Part shown: positions 55,609 to 64,000 of the stretch, piece by piece | How positions within the stretch are numbered: position 1 is the stretch's first letter | How the letters are laid out: the number at the start of each line of letters is the position of its first letter | Origin: Bacteriovoracaceae bacterium | Lineage (GTDB): Bacteria > Bdellovibrionota > Bacteriovoracia > Bacteriovoracales > Bacteriovoracaceae | Length of the DNA: 64,000 nt | Assembly (NCBI GenBank): GCA_016786485.1 | Contig: JAEUWD010000048.1 | Span: 62,001 to 126,000 of the forward strand | Direction of reading: 5' to 3' | The notes under the pieces: generated by a model | Database searches by the model: none | What the model saw: the letters and a program-made list of their open reading frames with translations, nothing else | What the model was told of the DNA's origin: nothing | Made by a program: the position numbers and the translations under genes

Positions 55609-56983
55609 TAAATACTTATTAAAAATACTCGCACCGTTTATAATTCATCAAAATCTTAAAACGAAAGATTTAACCGATGTGACGTGGAAAGCAGAAGATA
55701 GTTCTTCAAGTTCGGTTCTCTTTTACAATCTTCGCGATACTATCGACGAAAAAAATGAATTTTTAAAACGCCTTGAGAAAAATAAATATGGTGTTTTGAT
55801 CACTGTTAATGACGATATTTTATCAGAAAATTTAGATAATCTTATTGTGCTTGAAAAGTCGAATTGGCTAAAGGCCCAAAAGATAGTTCTCGATCATTTC
55901 TACCCTATGCCAAAAATTAAATTAGTAGGAATTACTGGAACAAATGGAAAAACGACAACCACTGATCTGGCCCGCCAAATTTCAAATCTGTGGGGTCATC
56001 GCGCTTTCTCTATCGGGACTCTCGGTGTTATTGACGCTGAAGGAAATGCCACAGAAACAAATCTAACTACACCGCCCTATATTTGGATTCGAAAATTTTT
56101 ATACGAACTAGGTAAAAATCACGAAGTCGGAATTATGGAAATTAGTAGTCACGCCCTCGTTCAGAAAAGAGTTTATGAGCTGACTTTCGATGAGATTGCA
56201 TGGACCAGTTTCTCGCAAGATCATTTAGACTATCATAAAACACTTCCAGAATATTTTGCAGCAAAAGAACTTATTTACGAACATGTAAAGCCTTCACATA
56301 AAATGTGGGTACCTCATCGTGAAACAGAACTTCTGAAAAAATTAAGCAAGCGTCCCGTGAGCGAGACTGCGGATATTACAAGTATGGTAACCAACTCAAA
56401 GTTGCCGATTTTTTTTCAAAATGATTTTAATAAAAATAATTTCGAGCTGGCTTATTCCATCAATAAAAGTTTATGGAACTCAGATAAAAAAGTAGATTTA
56501 ACAAAGTTGATACCGCCAGCCGGTCGCTACTCAGCCTTTGAATCCGCGAATCAGCTATTCATTATAGATTTTGCTCATACACCAGACGCTTTGGAAAATA
56601 TTTGTTCAGCCATTAGAAAAGATTTTTCAGAGAAACCATTAACAGTAGTTTTTGGCTGTGGCGGTAATCGTGATCGAACCAAACGCCCTCTCATGGGAAA
56701 AGTAGTGGAAAAGTACGCAGAGAAAATTATTATCACCAATGACAATCCACGTTTTGAAACACCAGAAGTGATTGCCGCCGATGCGAGAAAAGGTGTGCAA
56801 GGTGATTGTGAAATTATTCTCGATCGTAAAAAGGCCATTAAGCATGCGGCAGAAAAATCTTCGAAGAATGCTATCATTTTGATTGCAGGCAAAGGTCATG
56901 AAGAATACATCCAAATTGAAGATATCAAACATCCTTATAGCGACTATCAAGTCGTACAAGAAATAATTGAGAGTCGAAAATGA
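55601..56983 (+). CDS. murE: MurE, UDP-MurNAc-tripeptide ligase
   Basis: 460 residues. Adds the third residue to UDP-MurNAc-L-Ala-D-Glu. P-loop GITGTNGKTTTTDLARQ, LTTPP, the Mg/carbamyl-Lys segment SQDHLDYHKTLPEYFAAKEL, AGRYSAFE, DFAHTPDALENI, and DNPRFETPEV. The DNPR motif indicates meso-diaminopimelate as substrate. Catalytic residues are all present. Overlaps ftsI by 8 bases. Confidence 0.95.
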   Translation: MNDKYLLKILAPFIIHQNLKTKDLTDVTWKAEDSSSSSVLFYNLRDTIDEKNEFLKRLEKNKYGVLITVNDDILSENLDNLIVLEKSNWLKAQKIVLDHFYPMPKIKLVGITGTNGKTTTTDLARQISNLWGHRAFSIGTLGVIDAEGNATETNLTTPPYIWIRKFLYELGKNHEVGIMEISSHALVQKRVYELTFDEIAWTSFSQDHLDYHKTLPEYFAAKELIYEHVKPSHKMWVPHRETELLKKLSKRPVSETADITSMVTNSKLPIFFQNDFNKNNFELAYSINKSLWNSDKKVDLTKLIPPAGRYSAFESANQLFIIDFAHTPDALENICSAIRKDFSEKPLTVVFGCGGNRDRTKRPLMGKVVEKYAEKIIITNDNPRFETPEVIAADARKGVQGDCEIILDRKKAIKHAAEKSSKNAIILIAGKGHEEYIQIEDIKHPYSDYQVVQEIIESRK

Positions 56984-58380
56984 TTAAAACTGAATTACTT
57001 ATAACCATGCCAGAATTTAAAAAATGCCAAACACTGAAAGGCGGATTGGATTTAAATTTTAGCTCGGATACTCGTCACTATAAAGATGGTCTTTTCTTGG
57101 CCATTACTGGTGAAAAATACAATGCTGTGGATTACTTGGAATCAGTTTTAAATAAGGGTTGTCAGTATATTGTGTACACTGAAAGCGAGAGTAACAATGA
57201 AAAAGTAAAAAAAATCTCGGCCAAATATCCGAAAACTTTTTTTACCGCTACAAATGATTCAGTCGCATTTTTGCAACGTCTGGCGAGTATTCATACCGAG
57301 GAATTTTCTAAAAAGAAAACTATTGTAGGAATTTCTGGATCAAACGGGAAAACAACGAACAAGGAAATGCTTTTTCATTTGTTAGATTACGTTGCACCCA
57401 AAAAAGTCATTAAAACTGAAGCTAATAATAATAATCACATTGGTGTTCCACTGACCGTGCTATCGATTCAACGTGAAACAGAAATTGCGATTATTGAACT
57501 TGGTAGTAATCACCCTGGTGAGATGAAAGTTGTTTGTGATATCGCCAATCCCAATTACGGAATTGTGACGAATATAGGTGCCACCCACTTGGAATTCTTC
57601 GAAACAGAAGCCGCCGTATTTAAAGAAGAAGGTGTGCTTTATTATTCAGTGAAAGATCACCCGAATAAAAATAAATTCTTCTTGATGAATATGGATGATC
57701 AATTTACCCAAACTTATAAAAAAGAAAGCTGGGTGCAAACTTTTGGTCTCTCTCACAAGAGCGAAGCCGTCATTCAGATTGACGCACCTCAAGTGAAAAT
57801 TACGACGAAAGATTATGAAGTTGTGTTGAAAAACACGGAGATTACAGGTGGTCATAATTATTTTAACTTGGCCGCATGTTTTCTAATGGCGCATAAAATT
57901 CTCCCAACTAAAAAAGAGCAATTGGTTAAAGCCGCAGGGACTTTTGTTCCAAAAACCAACCGGTCATCATGGATTAAACATCACGAAAAAGATGTTTTTT
58001 TGGATGCCTATAATGCGAACCCGAGTTCGATGAAGGCTGCCATTAAGTCTTTTGCCGAACACTGCCAGAGTAAGTCGACACTGAGTAAGAGTGTCGTGGT
58101 TCTAGGTGATATGAATGAGCTGGGAAAAACGACTGAGCAGTACCATAAAGAAGTCGCCAGTTTTCTCTCTCAATTTGATTTTCCGATGGCATTTTTTGTT
58201 GGGCGCTATGCCAATTTCTACGCTGATTCATATTCTAAAAAATTCCAAACTTTCAAAGATGTGGGGCAACTAAAAAGTCAGGGCTTCTCTAAGGCTTTTG
58301 CTTCTTACGATTATCTGTTTATTAAGGGCAGTCGCTCTTTACAACTAGAGTCATTACTAGATATAAATGAACATACTTAA
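56980..58380 (+). CDS. murF: MurF, UDP-MurNAc-tripeptide:D-Ala-D-Ala ligase
   Basis: 466 residues. P-loop GISGSNGKTTNKEML, IIELGSNHPGEM, TNIGATHLEFF followed by the FKEEG lysine, NYFNLAA, FLDAYNANPSSMKAAI and VVLGDMNELG. All expected catalytic elements are intact. ATGA overlap with murE. Confidence 0.95.
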   Translation: MIKTELLITMPEFKKCQTLKGGLDLNFSSDTRHYKDGLFLAITGEKYNAVDYLESVLNKGCQYIVYTESESNNEKVKKISAKYPKTFFTATNDSVAFLQRLASIHTEEFSKKKTIVGISGSNGKTTNKEMLFHLLDYVAPKKVIKTEANNNNHIGVPLTVLSIQRETEIAIIELGSNHPGEMKVVCDIANPNYGIVTNIGATHLEFFETEAAVFKEEGVLYYSVKDHPNKNKFFLMNMDDQFTQTYKKESWVQTFGLSHKSEAVIQIDAPQVKITTKDYEVVLKNTEITGGHNYFNLAACFLMAHKILPTKKEQLVKAAGTFVPKTNRSSWIKHHEKDVFLDAYNANPSSMKAAIKSFAEHCQSKSTLSKSVVVLGDMNELGKTTEQYHKEVASFLSQFDFPMAFFVGRYANFYADSYSKKFQTFKDVGQLKSQGFSKAFASYDYLFIKGSRSLQLESLLDINEHT

Positions 58381-58391
58381 GAGGGCCCTCT

Positions 58392-59468
58392 ATGTTGTAT
58401 CATTTATTGTATCCGCTAAGCGGAGATATCGCTTTTTTTAACATCTTTCGTTACATTACTGTTCGTTCATTTGCTGGTTTTATTCTGGGCTTTTTTATCG
58501 CCATTTTTTGGGGAAAAAGATTTATCGCCTATATGAAAGAGCGCCAATTCGGCCAATCGATTCGTGAGCTAGGACCAGAATCACACAAGAAAAAGCAAGG
58601 CACCCCTACTATGGGCGGAGTTTTCATTATTGGTTCCATCATGCTGAGTTCATTGATTGTTGGAAATTTCAATTCAATGCCGTACCTACTTTGCTTAATT
58701 GTACTTGTTTCATATTTTTTCTTAGGTGCCGCTGATGATTATTTAAAAATTCTTAAAAAGAACTCAGCAGGTGTTTCGGCCCGCGGAAAATTGCTTTGGC
58801 AATTTTTAACCGCAGGGATCGTGGGCTACTTGATGTTGGCTTACGAAGTAACAGATTCAGAGCTTTATTTACCTTTTTTAAAAGCTCCACTCTTTAATTT
58901 GGGTTGGTTGTATATTGCGTTCGCGGCAGTCGTTATCGTAGGTTCAAGTAATGCAGTGAATCTGACAGACGGCTTAGATGGTCTAGCGACTGGTTCGATC
59001 GCCATTAGCGCCTCGACTTTAGGTTTATTAGCTTATGTTGCAGGTCATTATGAAATTTCATCATATCTTTATGTCCCATTCGTTGATTCGACCGGTGAGT
59101 TAGTGGTGTTGGTATCGTGTATTGTTGGATCATGTATCGGCTTTTTGTGGTATAACAGCAACCCTGCAGAAGTCTTTATGGGTGACTGCGGTTCATTATC
59201 GTTAGGCGGCGCACTTGGAACAATTGCCGTTATGACAAAAAATGAATTTTTATTTGTTCTTATTGGTGGAATTTTTGTTATGGAAGCGGTTTCGGTTATT
59301 TTACAAGTCGCCTCATTCAAAATGACCAAGAAGCGTATTTTTAAAATGGCCCCTATTCATCATCATTTTGAGTTGAAGGGTTGGCCAGAACCAAAAGTTA
59401 TTGCAAGATTTTGGATTATCGGAATGATTTTATCCATCTTAGCAATTGCAACATTAAAACTGAGGTAA
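58392..59468 (+). CDS. mraY: Phospho-MurNAc-pentapeptide transferase
   Basis: Ten-helix membrane enzyme that makes lipid I, 358 residues. GTPTMGGVFI, the Asp pair in LGAADDYLKILKK, SSNAVNLTDGLDGLATG and the HHH loop APIHHHFELKGWPEPKVI are present. GAGGG ribosome site before the ATG. The periplasmic/cytoplasmic loops match E. coli in length. Confidence 0.97.
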   Translation: MLYHLLYPLSGDIAFFNIFRYITVRSFAGFILGFFIAIFWGKRFIAYMKERQFGQSIRELGPESHKKKQGTPTMGGVFIIGSIMLSSLIVGNFNSMPYLLCLIVLVSYFFLGAADDYLKILKKNSAGVSARGKLLWQFLTAGIVGYLMLAYEVTDSELYLPFLKAPLFNLGWLYIAFAAVVIVGSSNAVNLTDGLDGLATGSIAISASTLGLLAYVAGHYEISSYLYVPFVDSTGELVVLVSCIVGSCIGFLWYNSNPAEVFMGDCGSLSLGGALGTIAVMTKNEFLFVLIGGIFVMEAVSVILQVASFKMTKKRIFKMAPIHHHFELKGWPEPKVIARFWIIGMILSILAIATLKLR

Positions 59469-59471
59469 CTA

Positions 59472-60860
59472 ATGGAACTATCGAGTATTTATAAAGGCAA
59501 AAAAGTTTTGATCGTTGGTTTAGGAAAAACCGGTTTTGCTTTGATTCATTTTTTTAATAATCTTGGATGCGAAATTCGTGTAACAGATATTAAGCCTATA
59601 TTTGATTTGAACAAACAAGTTAAGCGCTTAAAGAAAATTCAGCCAAACCCTGAAATGACTTTAGGTGAGCATCGTGATGAAGATTTTTTGTCAGCAGATT
59701 TAGTTGTCTATAGCTCATCAATTGATCCCAAACTACCTCAAATTCAGTTAGCAATTCAGAATGGACGCGAAGTTTATAGTGAATTCGCTTTCTCATACAA
59801 GCACTGTAAAAAACCTATTATTGCTGTTTGCGGTAGCATTGGTCGTACCACCATCGCCAACATGATCGGCTTCACACTTCGTGTGGATAAGAAAAATGTT
59901 TTCGTGGGCGGAACAAGTGAAGAGCCATTTATTAATTTCTACTCACTTCCTAATCGTGATGAAATTGATTATGTGGTAGTTGAAGCTTCTCCATGGCAAT
60001 TACAAACGATCGATAAATTTCATCCGGTTTTAACTATCTTCCCTAATATTGATGAACGCTTTACCCCTGGAAGATTTGCCAACGCCACAGATTATTTTGA
60101 AACATGTTTGAACGTTGTAAAAAACTTAACCCAAGATGATTATATGATTGTGAACTTTGATAAATTATCAGGGAATTCAGCTCTTAGAAATGCTGATACA
60201 CAAACATATTGGTATTCAAGAAAATCATTCGTAAGCATGGGAGTTATTAGCGAAATTCAGGGGACTCATTTCCATGAAAAACGCATTCACTCAAACATTC
60301 ACTATTATTCAGAATTTAAAGTAAATAAAATGCGAATCGTTGGAACAGAAAATCGCGAAAATTTATTAGCAGCAATTACAGCTTGTAAAGCGCTTAAAGT
60401 TTCAGACGATGCGATTCAAAATTGTATTCAAAAATTCCCAGGTATTCCAAATTCACTAGAATTTATCGTGGAAAAAAATGGTGTGAAATTTTATAACGAT
60501 TCAAAGTCAGAAAATATGGATCAGTTAAAAATTTCTTTGGATGCTTTTAAAGATCCAGTCATTTTAATTGCTGGTGGAAAAGAATCTGAACAAGATTATG
60601 AAAAATACCGCTCAATAATTTCTGAACGCGTTCGTATTATGGTTTTAGTTGGTGAAAGTAAAGAAGGTATGAATCGTTTGATTGGTGATTCCACACAAAC
60701 TTTTATGGTAGGTTCATTTGATGAATCAATCCTCTTAGCTTATCAAAAGTCGCGCACAGGGGATGTGATCCTGTTATGCCCAGGTCATGATTCAACGGAT
60801 ATTTTCAGAGATTTCGAAGAGAAAGGTAATTATTATAAAAAGCTGATCTTCCAACTCTAA
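59472..60860 (+). CDS. murD: MurD-like protein with degenerate catalytic site
   Basis: 462 residues in the murD slot between mraY and ftsW. It keeps the UMA-binding Rossmann motif VLIVGLGKTGFAL, YSSSIDP, E171 in VVEASPWQLQ, YNDSKSENMD and the end FRDFEEKGNYYKKL. The P-loop reads GSIGRTT (121-127) with Arg125 for the invariant Lys. NIDERF stands for NxxxDH, so the Mg ligand His (E. coli H183) is Phe197 and D182 is Arg196. The carbamylated Lys198 aligns without gaps with Cys212. GxHN is GTENR and pHRxE is PNSLE. Either an inactive paralogue or a ligase with changed chemistry. GAGGTAAC ribosome site; frame intact. Confidence 0.75.
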   Translation: MELSSIYKGKKVLIVGLGKTGFALIHFFNNLGCEIRVTDIKPIFDLNKQVKRLKKIQPNPEMTLGEHRDEDFLSADLVVYSSSIDPKLPQIQLAIQNGREVYSEFAFSYKHCKKPIIAVCGSIGRTTIANMIGFTLRVDKKNVFVGGTSEEPFINFYSLPNRDEIDYVVVEASPWQLQTIDKFHPVLTIFPNIDERFTPGRFANATDYFETCLNVVKNLTQDDYMIVNFDKLSGNSALRNADTQTYWYSRKSFVSMGVISEIQGTHFHEKRIHSNIHYYSEFKVNKMRIVGTENRENLLAAITACKALKVSDDAIQNCIQKFPGIPNSLEFIVEKNGVKFYNDSKSENMDQLKISLDAFKDPVILIAGGKESEQDYEKYRSIISERVRIMVLVGESKEGMNRLIGDSTQTFMVGSFDESILLAYQKSRTGDVILLCPGHDSTDIFRDFEEKGNYYKKLIFQL

Positions 60861-60898
60861 TAATATTTGCAGACTTTCGTTCCATTTGCTTTAGAATT

Positions 60899-60921
60899 CA
60901 TAGTATAATTTTAATACTATG
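60899..60921 (+). promoter_or_regulatory. Dyad with TATAAT over the ftsW start
   Basis: Perfect 8-bp inverted repeat CATAGTAT / ATACTATG (60899-60906 and 60914-60921), 7-base AATTTTA loop. The left arm and loop contain TATAAT (60904-60909) and the right arm ends with the ftsW ATG. No ribosome site precedes ftsW. A -10 element here would start RNA at about 60916, giving a leaderless message; no good -35 is visible. Alternatively it is an RNA hairpin that hides the start codon. Confidence 0.45.
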
Positions 60922-62106
60922 GACGTTCAGGCATCACAGAAATCAGTTTATTATTTTTTAAGTACACTTACATTCTTAGTTATCTTGGGGATTATCATGG
61001 TTTATTCCTCAAGTTATATGTACGCCAAAGAGGCCATTGGTGATTCTTCCCATTTTTTTCTGCGCCAATTTATTTATATTCTTATCGGTACTTTTATCGC
61101 TTTCGTTTCAAGCCATACTAAATTTACTCTGTGGTATCGCGTGGCTTATTTTTTAAATATTTGTGTGGTGATTTTTCTAAGTATGACGTTGATTAGTAGT
61201 CTCGGCTTACAAGTGAAGGGGTCAAGTCGTTGGATTAAATTAGGTTTTTTCTTTTTGCAACCTGGTGAATTAGCAAAATTTACCGTACTTTTTTCGGCCA
61301 TTCGTTATTTTGATTGTTTTAATACACTGACCGCAAAACAACGCATGTTTCAATTTGCTATTGTTTGCGCACCTCTTTTACCACTTATCTTACAGCCTGA
61401 TTTTGGAACTTTCGTTATTTGTTCCTTGGTAATCGTCGTGAGTTGTTTCTTAAGTGATTTCCCAAAAAAGATTTTTTACCCATCACTCATACTGGTGGCG
61501 GTTGGTGTGGTTGGCATCTTGATCTCAGCTCCTTATCGTATGAAGCGACTTTTAAGTTTTCTTGATCCTTGGGCCGATCCACAGAACTCTGGCTTTCAGA
61601 TAATTCAATCTTATTTAGCTTTCGCTAATGGGTCGCTCACTGGTTTAGGACTCGGAAATAGCAATGAGAAACTTTTTTATCTACCTGAAGCGTATAACGA
61701 TTTTATTTTTAGTGTGTTAGGTGAAGAATTAGGTTTTGTTGGTGTTATCGTTGTTATCTTGCTCTTTGTTTCGTTGGTTTACTGGGGACTTAAACTTGCC
61801 ATGATGAAAGAAAATAAACTGCAAATGATTTTCATGAGCACGATAGTCTTAACTATTGGTTTTCAAGCATTCTTAAATATGGGTGTTGTCCTTGGATTAT
61901 TACCGACTAAAGGTTTGAATTTACCGTTTATTAGTTACGGTGGTTCGTCGATGGTGACCAATCTTTGGGCGATTGGAATCTTTTTTTCTGCCAATTATTT
62001 CGATGAAAAAATTAAAAAAGAATCACAAACTATAAAGTCTGATTTTAAGAAGAAAGCGGAATTCACGCAAAGTCGATATCGTTGGACGGGAATCAATAAT
62101 GAATAA
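60919..62106 (+). CDS. ftsW: Peptidoglycan glycosyltransferase FtsW
   Basis: SEDS-family polymerase of septal peptidoglycan, 395 residues, about ten helices. GSSRWIKLGFFFLQPGELAK, LLQPDFGTFVI, the catalytic-Asp region, LPEAYNDFIFSVLGEELGF, GLLPTKGLNLPFISYGGSSM and a basic C-terminal tail. It follows the murD-like gene by 58 bases, the widest gap in the cluster. It lacks an evident Shine-Dalgarno sequence. Works with FtsI encoded in the same cluster. Confidence 0.95.
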   Translation: MDVQASQKSVYYFLSTLTFLVILGIIMVYSSSYMYAKEAIGDSSHFFLRQFIYILIGTFIAFVSSHTKFTLWYRVAYFLNICVVIFLSMTLISSLGLQVKGSSRWIKLGFFFLQPGELAKFTVLFSAIRYFDCFNTLTAKQRMFQFAIVCAPLLPLILQPDFGTFVICSLVIVVSCFLSDFPKKIFYPSLILVAVGVVGILISAPYRMKRLLSFLDPWADPQNSGFQIIQSYLAFANGSLTGLGLGNSNEKLFYLPEAYNDFIFSVLGEELGFVGVIVVILLFVSLVYWGLKLAMMKENKLQMIFMSTIVLTIGFQAFLNMGVVLGLLPTKGLNLPFISYGGSSMVTNLWAIGIFFSANYFDEKIKKESQTIKSDFKKKAEFTQSRYRWTGINNE

Positions 62107-63157
62107 GTTGGCAGTGATTGTAGCTGGTGGAACCGGCGGACACATTAATGCGGCAATTGCCTTAGGCGAAGTTGCGCGCGCCAAAAATTATCAAGTCCAG
62201 TACATTTCAGGCACACGCCATTTGGACTATAAATTATTTCAAGGCAAAAACTGTATGCATTTAAATAGTTCTGCTTTGAGATATAAAAACCCTTTTAAAA
62301 TTCTTAAAAGTATCGCGAGCAATTTTTATTATTTTTTCAAAATCTTTTATTTTTTCCTGATAAACAAACCGGCATTTGTTATTGGTTGTGGTGGTTATGT
62401 TTGTGGTCCGGTCCTGATGGCGGCGTATTTACAAGGTATAAAAGTTTACATTGTCGAACAAAACGCAGTCATGGGCTTAACGAATAAAATCCTGGGTTAT
62501 TTTTCGAAAAAAATCTTTGTACATTTTAAAAAGACTAATGGAGTTTCAAAATCACAATTAAAAAAGGTTGTGGTTTCTGGTAACCCAACACGTAGTGTGA
62601 TTTATAAGTCAGATAAAACTAAAAATACAAAATTTAACATTCTGGTTTTTGGCGGAAGTTTAGGTGCAAAACAGATTAATGATACGATTAAAGAACTAGT
62701 TGGGTTGAGCCTAGGTTTTCCAGTCAAAATTCAACATCAAACAGGTTTAGACCAAAGAGAAGAATTAAAACTGGCCAACGATATCGAATACTATAGCTAT
62801 GAATATCTGGATAATATTCAAAATTTTTATAACGAAGCTGACCTGATTATTTGCCGGGCCGGGGCTTCAACCGTTTCAGAATTGCGAGTTTTAGAACGAG
62901 CTTGCGTTTTTATTCCATATCCTCAGGCGACTGATAATCACCAATATTACAACGCTATTTACTTCAAAGAAGAGGCGTCCTTCCCTGTTTATATCTTGGA
63001 TCAGAAAGCTTCTGCTCAGGAGAACGTCAAAAAACTGAGAGAGATCATTACGGACTGCCATAAGCATGGTATAAAATTCGATAACAGAAATCTTAATGCA
63101 AAGAGTGAAAGTGCAAACTTCATCATTGAACAGATCTTTCAAGACCTGGCCCTATAA
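62099..63157 (+). CDS. murG: Lipid II synthase MurG
   Basis: GT-B glycosyltransferase, 352 residues. GGTGGHINAAIALGEVA, GCGGYVCGPVLMAA, GGSLGAKQINDTI, and the donor site CRAGASTVSELRVLERACVF then PYPQATDNHQYYNA. Overlaps ftsW by 8 bases (ATGAATAA). Confidence 0.96.
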   Translation: MNKLAVIVAGGTGGHINAAIALGEVARAKNYQVQYISGTRHLDYKLFQGKNCMHLNSSALRYKNPFKILKSIASNFYYFFKIFYFFLINKPAFVIGCGGYVCGPVLMAAYLQGIKVYIVEQNAVMGLTNKILGYFSKKIFVHFKKTNGVSKSQLKKVVVSGNPTRSVIYKSDKTKNTKFNILVFGGSLGAKQINDTIKELVGLSLGFPVKIQHQTGLDQREELKLANDIEYYSYEYLDNIQNFYNEADLIICRAGASTVSELRVLERACVFIPYPQATDNHQYYNAIYFKEEASFPVYILDQKASAQENVKKLREIITDCHKHGIKFDNRNLNAKSESANFIIEQIFQDLAL

Positions 63158-64000
63158 AAATAAGAAAATCCATTTTATTGGCATAGGTGGGATCGGTGTG
63201 AGTGGATTGGCCAAAATTTGCCAATTTAATCAAAGCATCGTCAGCGGCTCCGATGCCAAGGAAAGTTATATCACGGCCGATTTAGAAGAATGTGGTATTA
63301 AAGTTTTTATTGGTCACCAGGAAGAAAACCTTCAAGCTTGTGAATTAGTCGTTATCTCATCTGCTATTAAAGAAGACAATCCTGAATTAAAAAAAGCCCG
63401 CCGTGAGAAAATTAAAGTCATGTTACGCGGTCAATTTCTAGCGGAATTACTTGAGAGTTTTTTTGTTATTTCCATTGCCGGTAGTCACGGAAAAACGACA
63501 ACTAGTTCTTTGTGTTCAGTACTACTAAACGATGCGGGGTTACCTTCTAATTTTTTAGTTGGTGGGGTTTTAAAAAATTACGGTTCGCAAGTTGGAACCT
63601 ATCAATCAAAAAACTTCGTCGTGGAAGTGGACGAGTCAGATGGAAGTTTTTTACAAGTCGCCTCAGACATTGCGATTTTAACTAATATTGATAACGATCA
63701 CCTAAATTACTATAAAACAATTGATAATATCGCCAAGGCCTTCGAAACTTTTGTTGCGAAGGCCAAGCCTTCGGCAGTGATAATTTATAATCGAGATGAC
63801 AAATATCTAGCGCAAGTCATGAAAAAGACAGAGGTCAAATCAATCTCGTTTGCTCTAAGTGAAAAAGCGGATTATCAGATTTCAGAAATAAAAAATAAAC
63901 CTGATAGTACTTCATTTAAACTGAATAATGAAACTTATGAAATTCCCCTGATTGGTTTACATAACGTCTATAATGCCTCAGCTGCTATTATTTTAGGCAA
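63111..64000 (+). CDS. murC: UDP-N-acetylmuramate-L-alanine ligase MurC (cut by window end)
   Basis: About 296 residues are visible and the frame is open to base 64000. KIHFIGIGGIGVSGLAKI, SGSDAKES, P-loop IAGSHGKTTTSSL, VVEVDESDGSFL, TNIDNDHLNYY and LHNVYNASAA are normal MurC features, so this ligase is intact. No ATG fits the N-terminus. GTG at 63111 (AAGAGTGA upstream) or TTG at 63126 are the candidates, both inside murG, so the start is uncertain. Confidence 0.9.
   Translation, partial: MQTSSLNRSFKTWPYKNKKIHFIGIGGIGVSGLAKICQFNQSIVSGSDAKESYITADLEECGIKVFIGHQEENLQACELVVISSAIKEDNPELKKARREKIKVMLRGQFLAELLESFFVISIAGSHGKTTTSSLCSVLLNDAGLPSNFLVGGVLKNYGSQVGTYQSKNFVVEVDESDGSFLQVASDIAILTNIDNDHLNYYKTIDNIAKAFETFVAKAKPSAVIIYNRDDKYLAQVMKKTEVKSISFALSEKADYQISEIKNKPDSTSFKLNNETYEIPLIGLHNVYNASAAIILG

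Noticed and set aside
59832-60107. Frameshift or assembly error as explanation of the odd MurD
   Set aside because: The frame is continuous, flanking motifs remain in register, and the replaced residues are isolated substitutions spread over more than 250 bases.

Overview
The window reads as a chromosomal segment of an AT-rich Gram-negative bacterium. Gene content suggests Bdellovibrionota, most likely the Bacteriovorax/Peredibacter side (inference). The signs are a recF-gyrB-gyrA block, a deltaproteobacterial-style split atp operon, an MglA-type polarity GTPase beside a roadblock-like protein, many lipoprotein/TPR/LysM envelope proteins and a full division and cell-wall (dcw) cluster. No plasmid or phage backbone is seen.

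Layout. 1-7.9 kb (+): recF end, gyrB, gyrA, a TPR lipoprotein, two small AtpZ/AtpI-like proteins, atpB, atpE, then a strong terminator. 7.9-16.9 kb (-): one operon, mfd > parvulin > SurA-like > pdxA > uvrA. 17.0-24.6 kb (+): membrane-arm genes of respiratory complex I, nuoA-H-J-K-L-M-N, without any peripheral-arm gene. 24.66-30.88 kb (+): seven overlapping membrane-protein genes that I read as a second, strongly diverged and shortened copy of the same arm in the same order (A'-H'-J'-K'-L'-M'-N'), followed one base later by a large GYF/TM/TPR protein. 34-38 kb: serS, two tRNA-Ser, a receiver-histidine kinase, a secreted protein of nine 24-residue repeats, tRNA-Arg(ACG). 38-44.2 kb: SDR, aldehyde dehydrogenase, epimerase, flavin monooxygenase, GNAT, PilZ-like protein, tadA. 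44.2-46.8 kb: tRNA-Ser(GGA), then an accessory patch with dyad repeats, a secreted hypothetical protein, a broken serine recombinase and an AT-rich gap. 46.8-52.4 kb: LysM protein, SRP RNA, dnaX-ybaB-recR, roadblock-like protein, mglA, DksA-like protein. 52.5-64 kb: rsmH, ftsL, ftsI, murE, murF, mraY, murD, ftsW, murG, murC (cut by the window end).

The most striking observation is the tandem second complex I membrane arm. The order is exactly repeated, all seven members are present with intact frames, and nearly all are coupled by 4-8 base overlaps. Yet the quinone-site loop of NuoH, the NuoK glutamates and several charged residues of the antiporter-like subunits are gone or replaced. That looks like a retained but non-canonical membrane machine. 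Its likely partner is the membrane-anchored TPR protein encoded just downstream.

Second, the gene in the murD position encodes a protein that keeps the MurD fold signatures but has lost the P-loop lysine, the Mg-binding Asp-His and the carbamylated lysine; MurE, MurF and MurC in the same cluster keep theirs. Other points are a serine at the quinolone-contact Asp/Glu position of GyrA, two genes whose only sensible start is ATT or ATA, and near-consensus promoters in front of the SRP RNA, dnaX, tRNA-Ser and the kinase gene.
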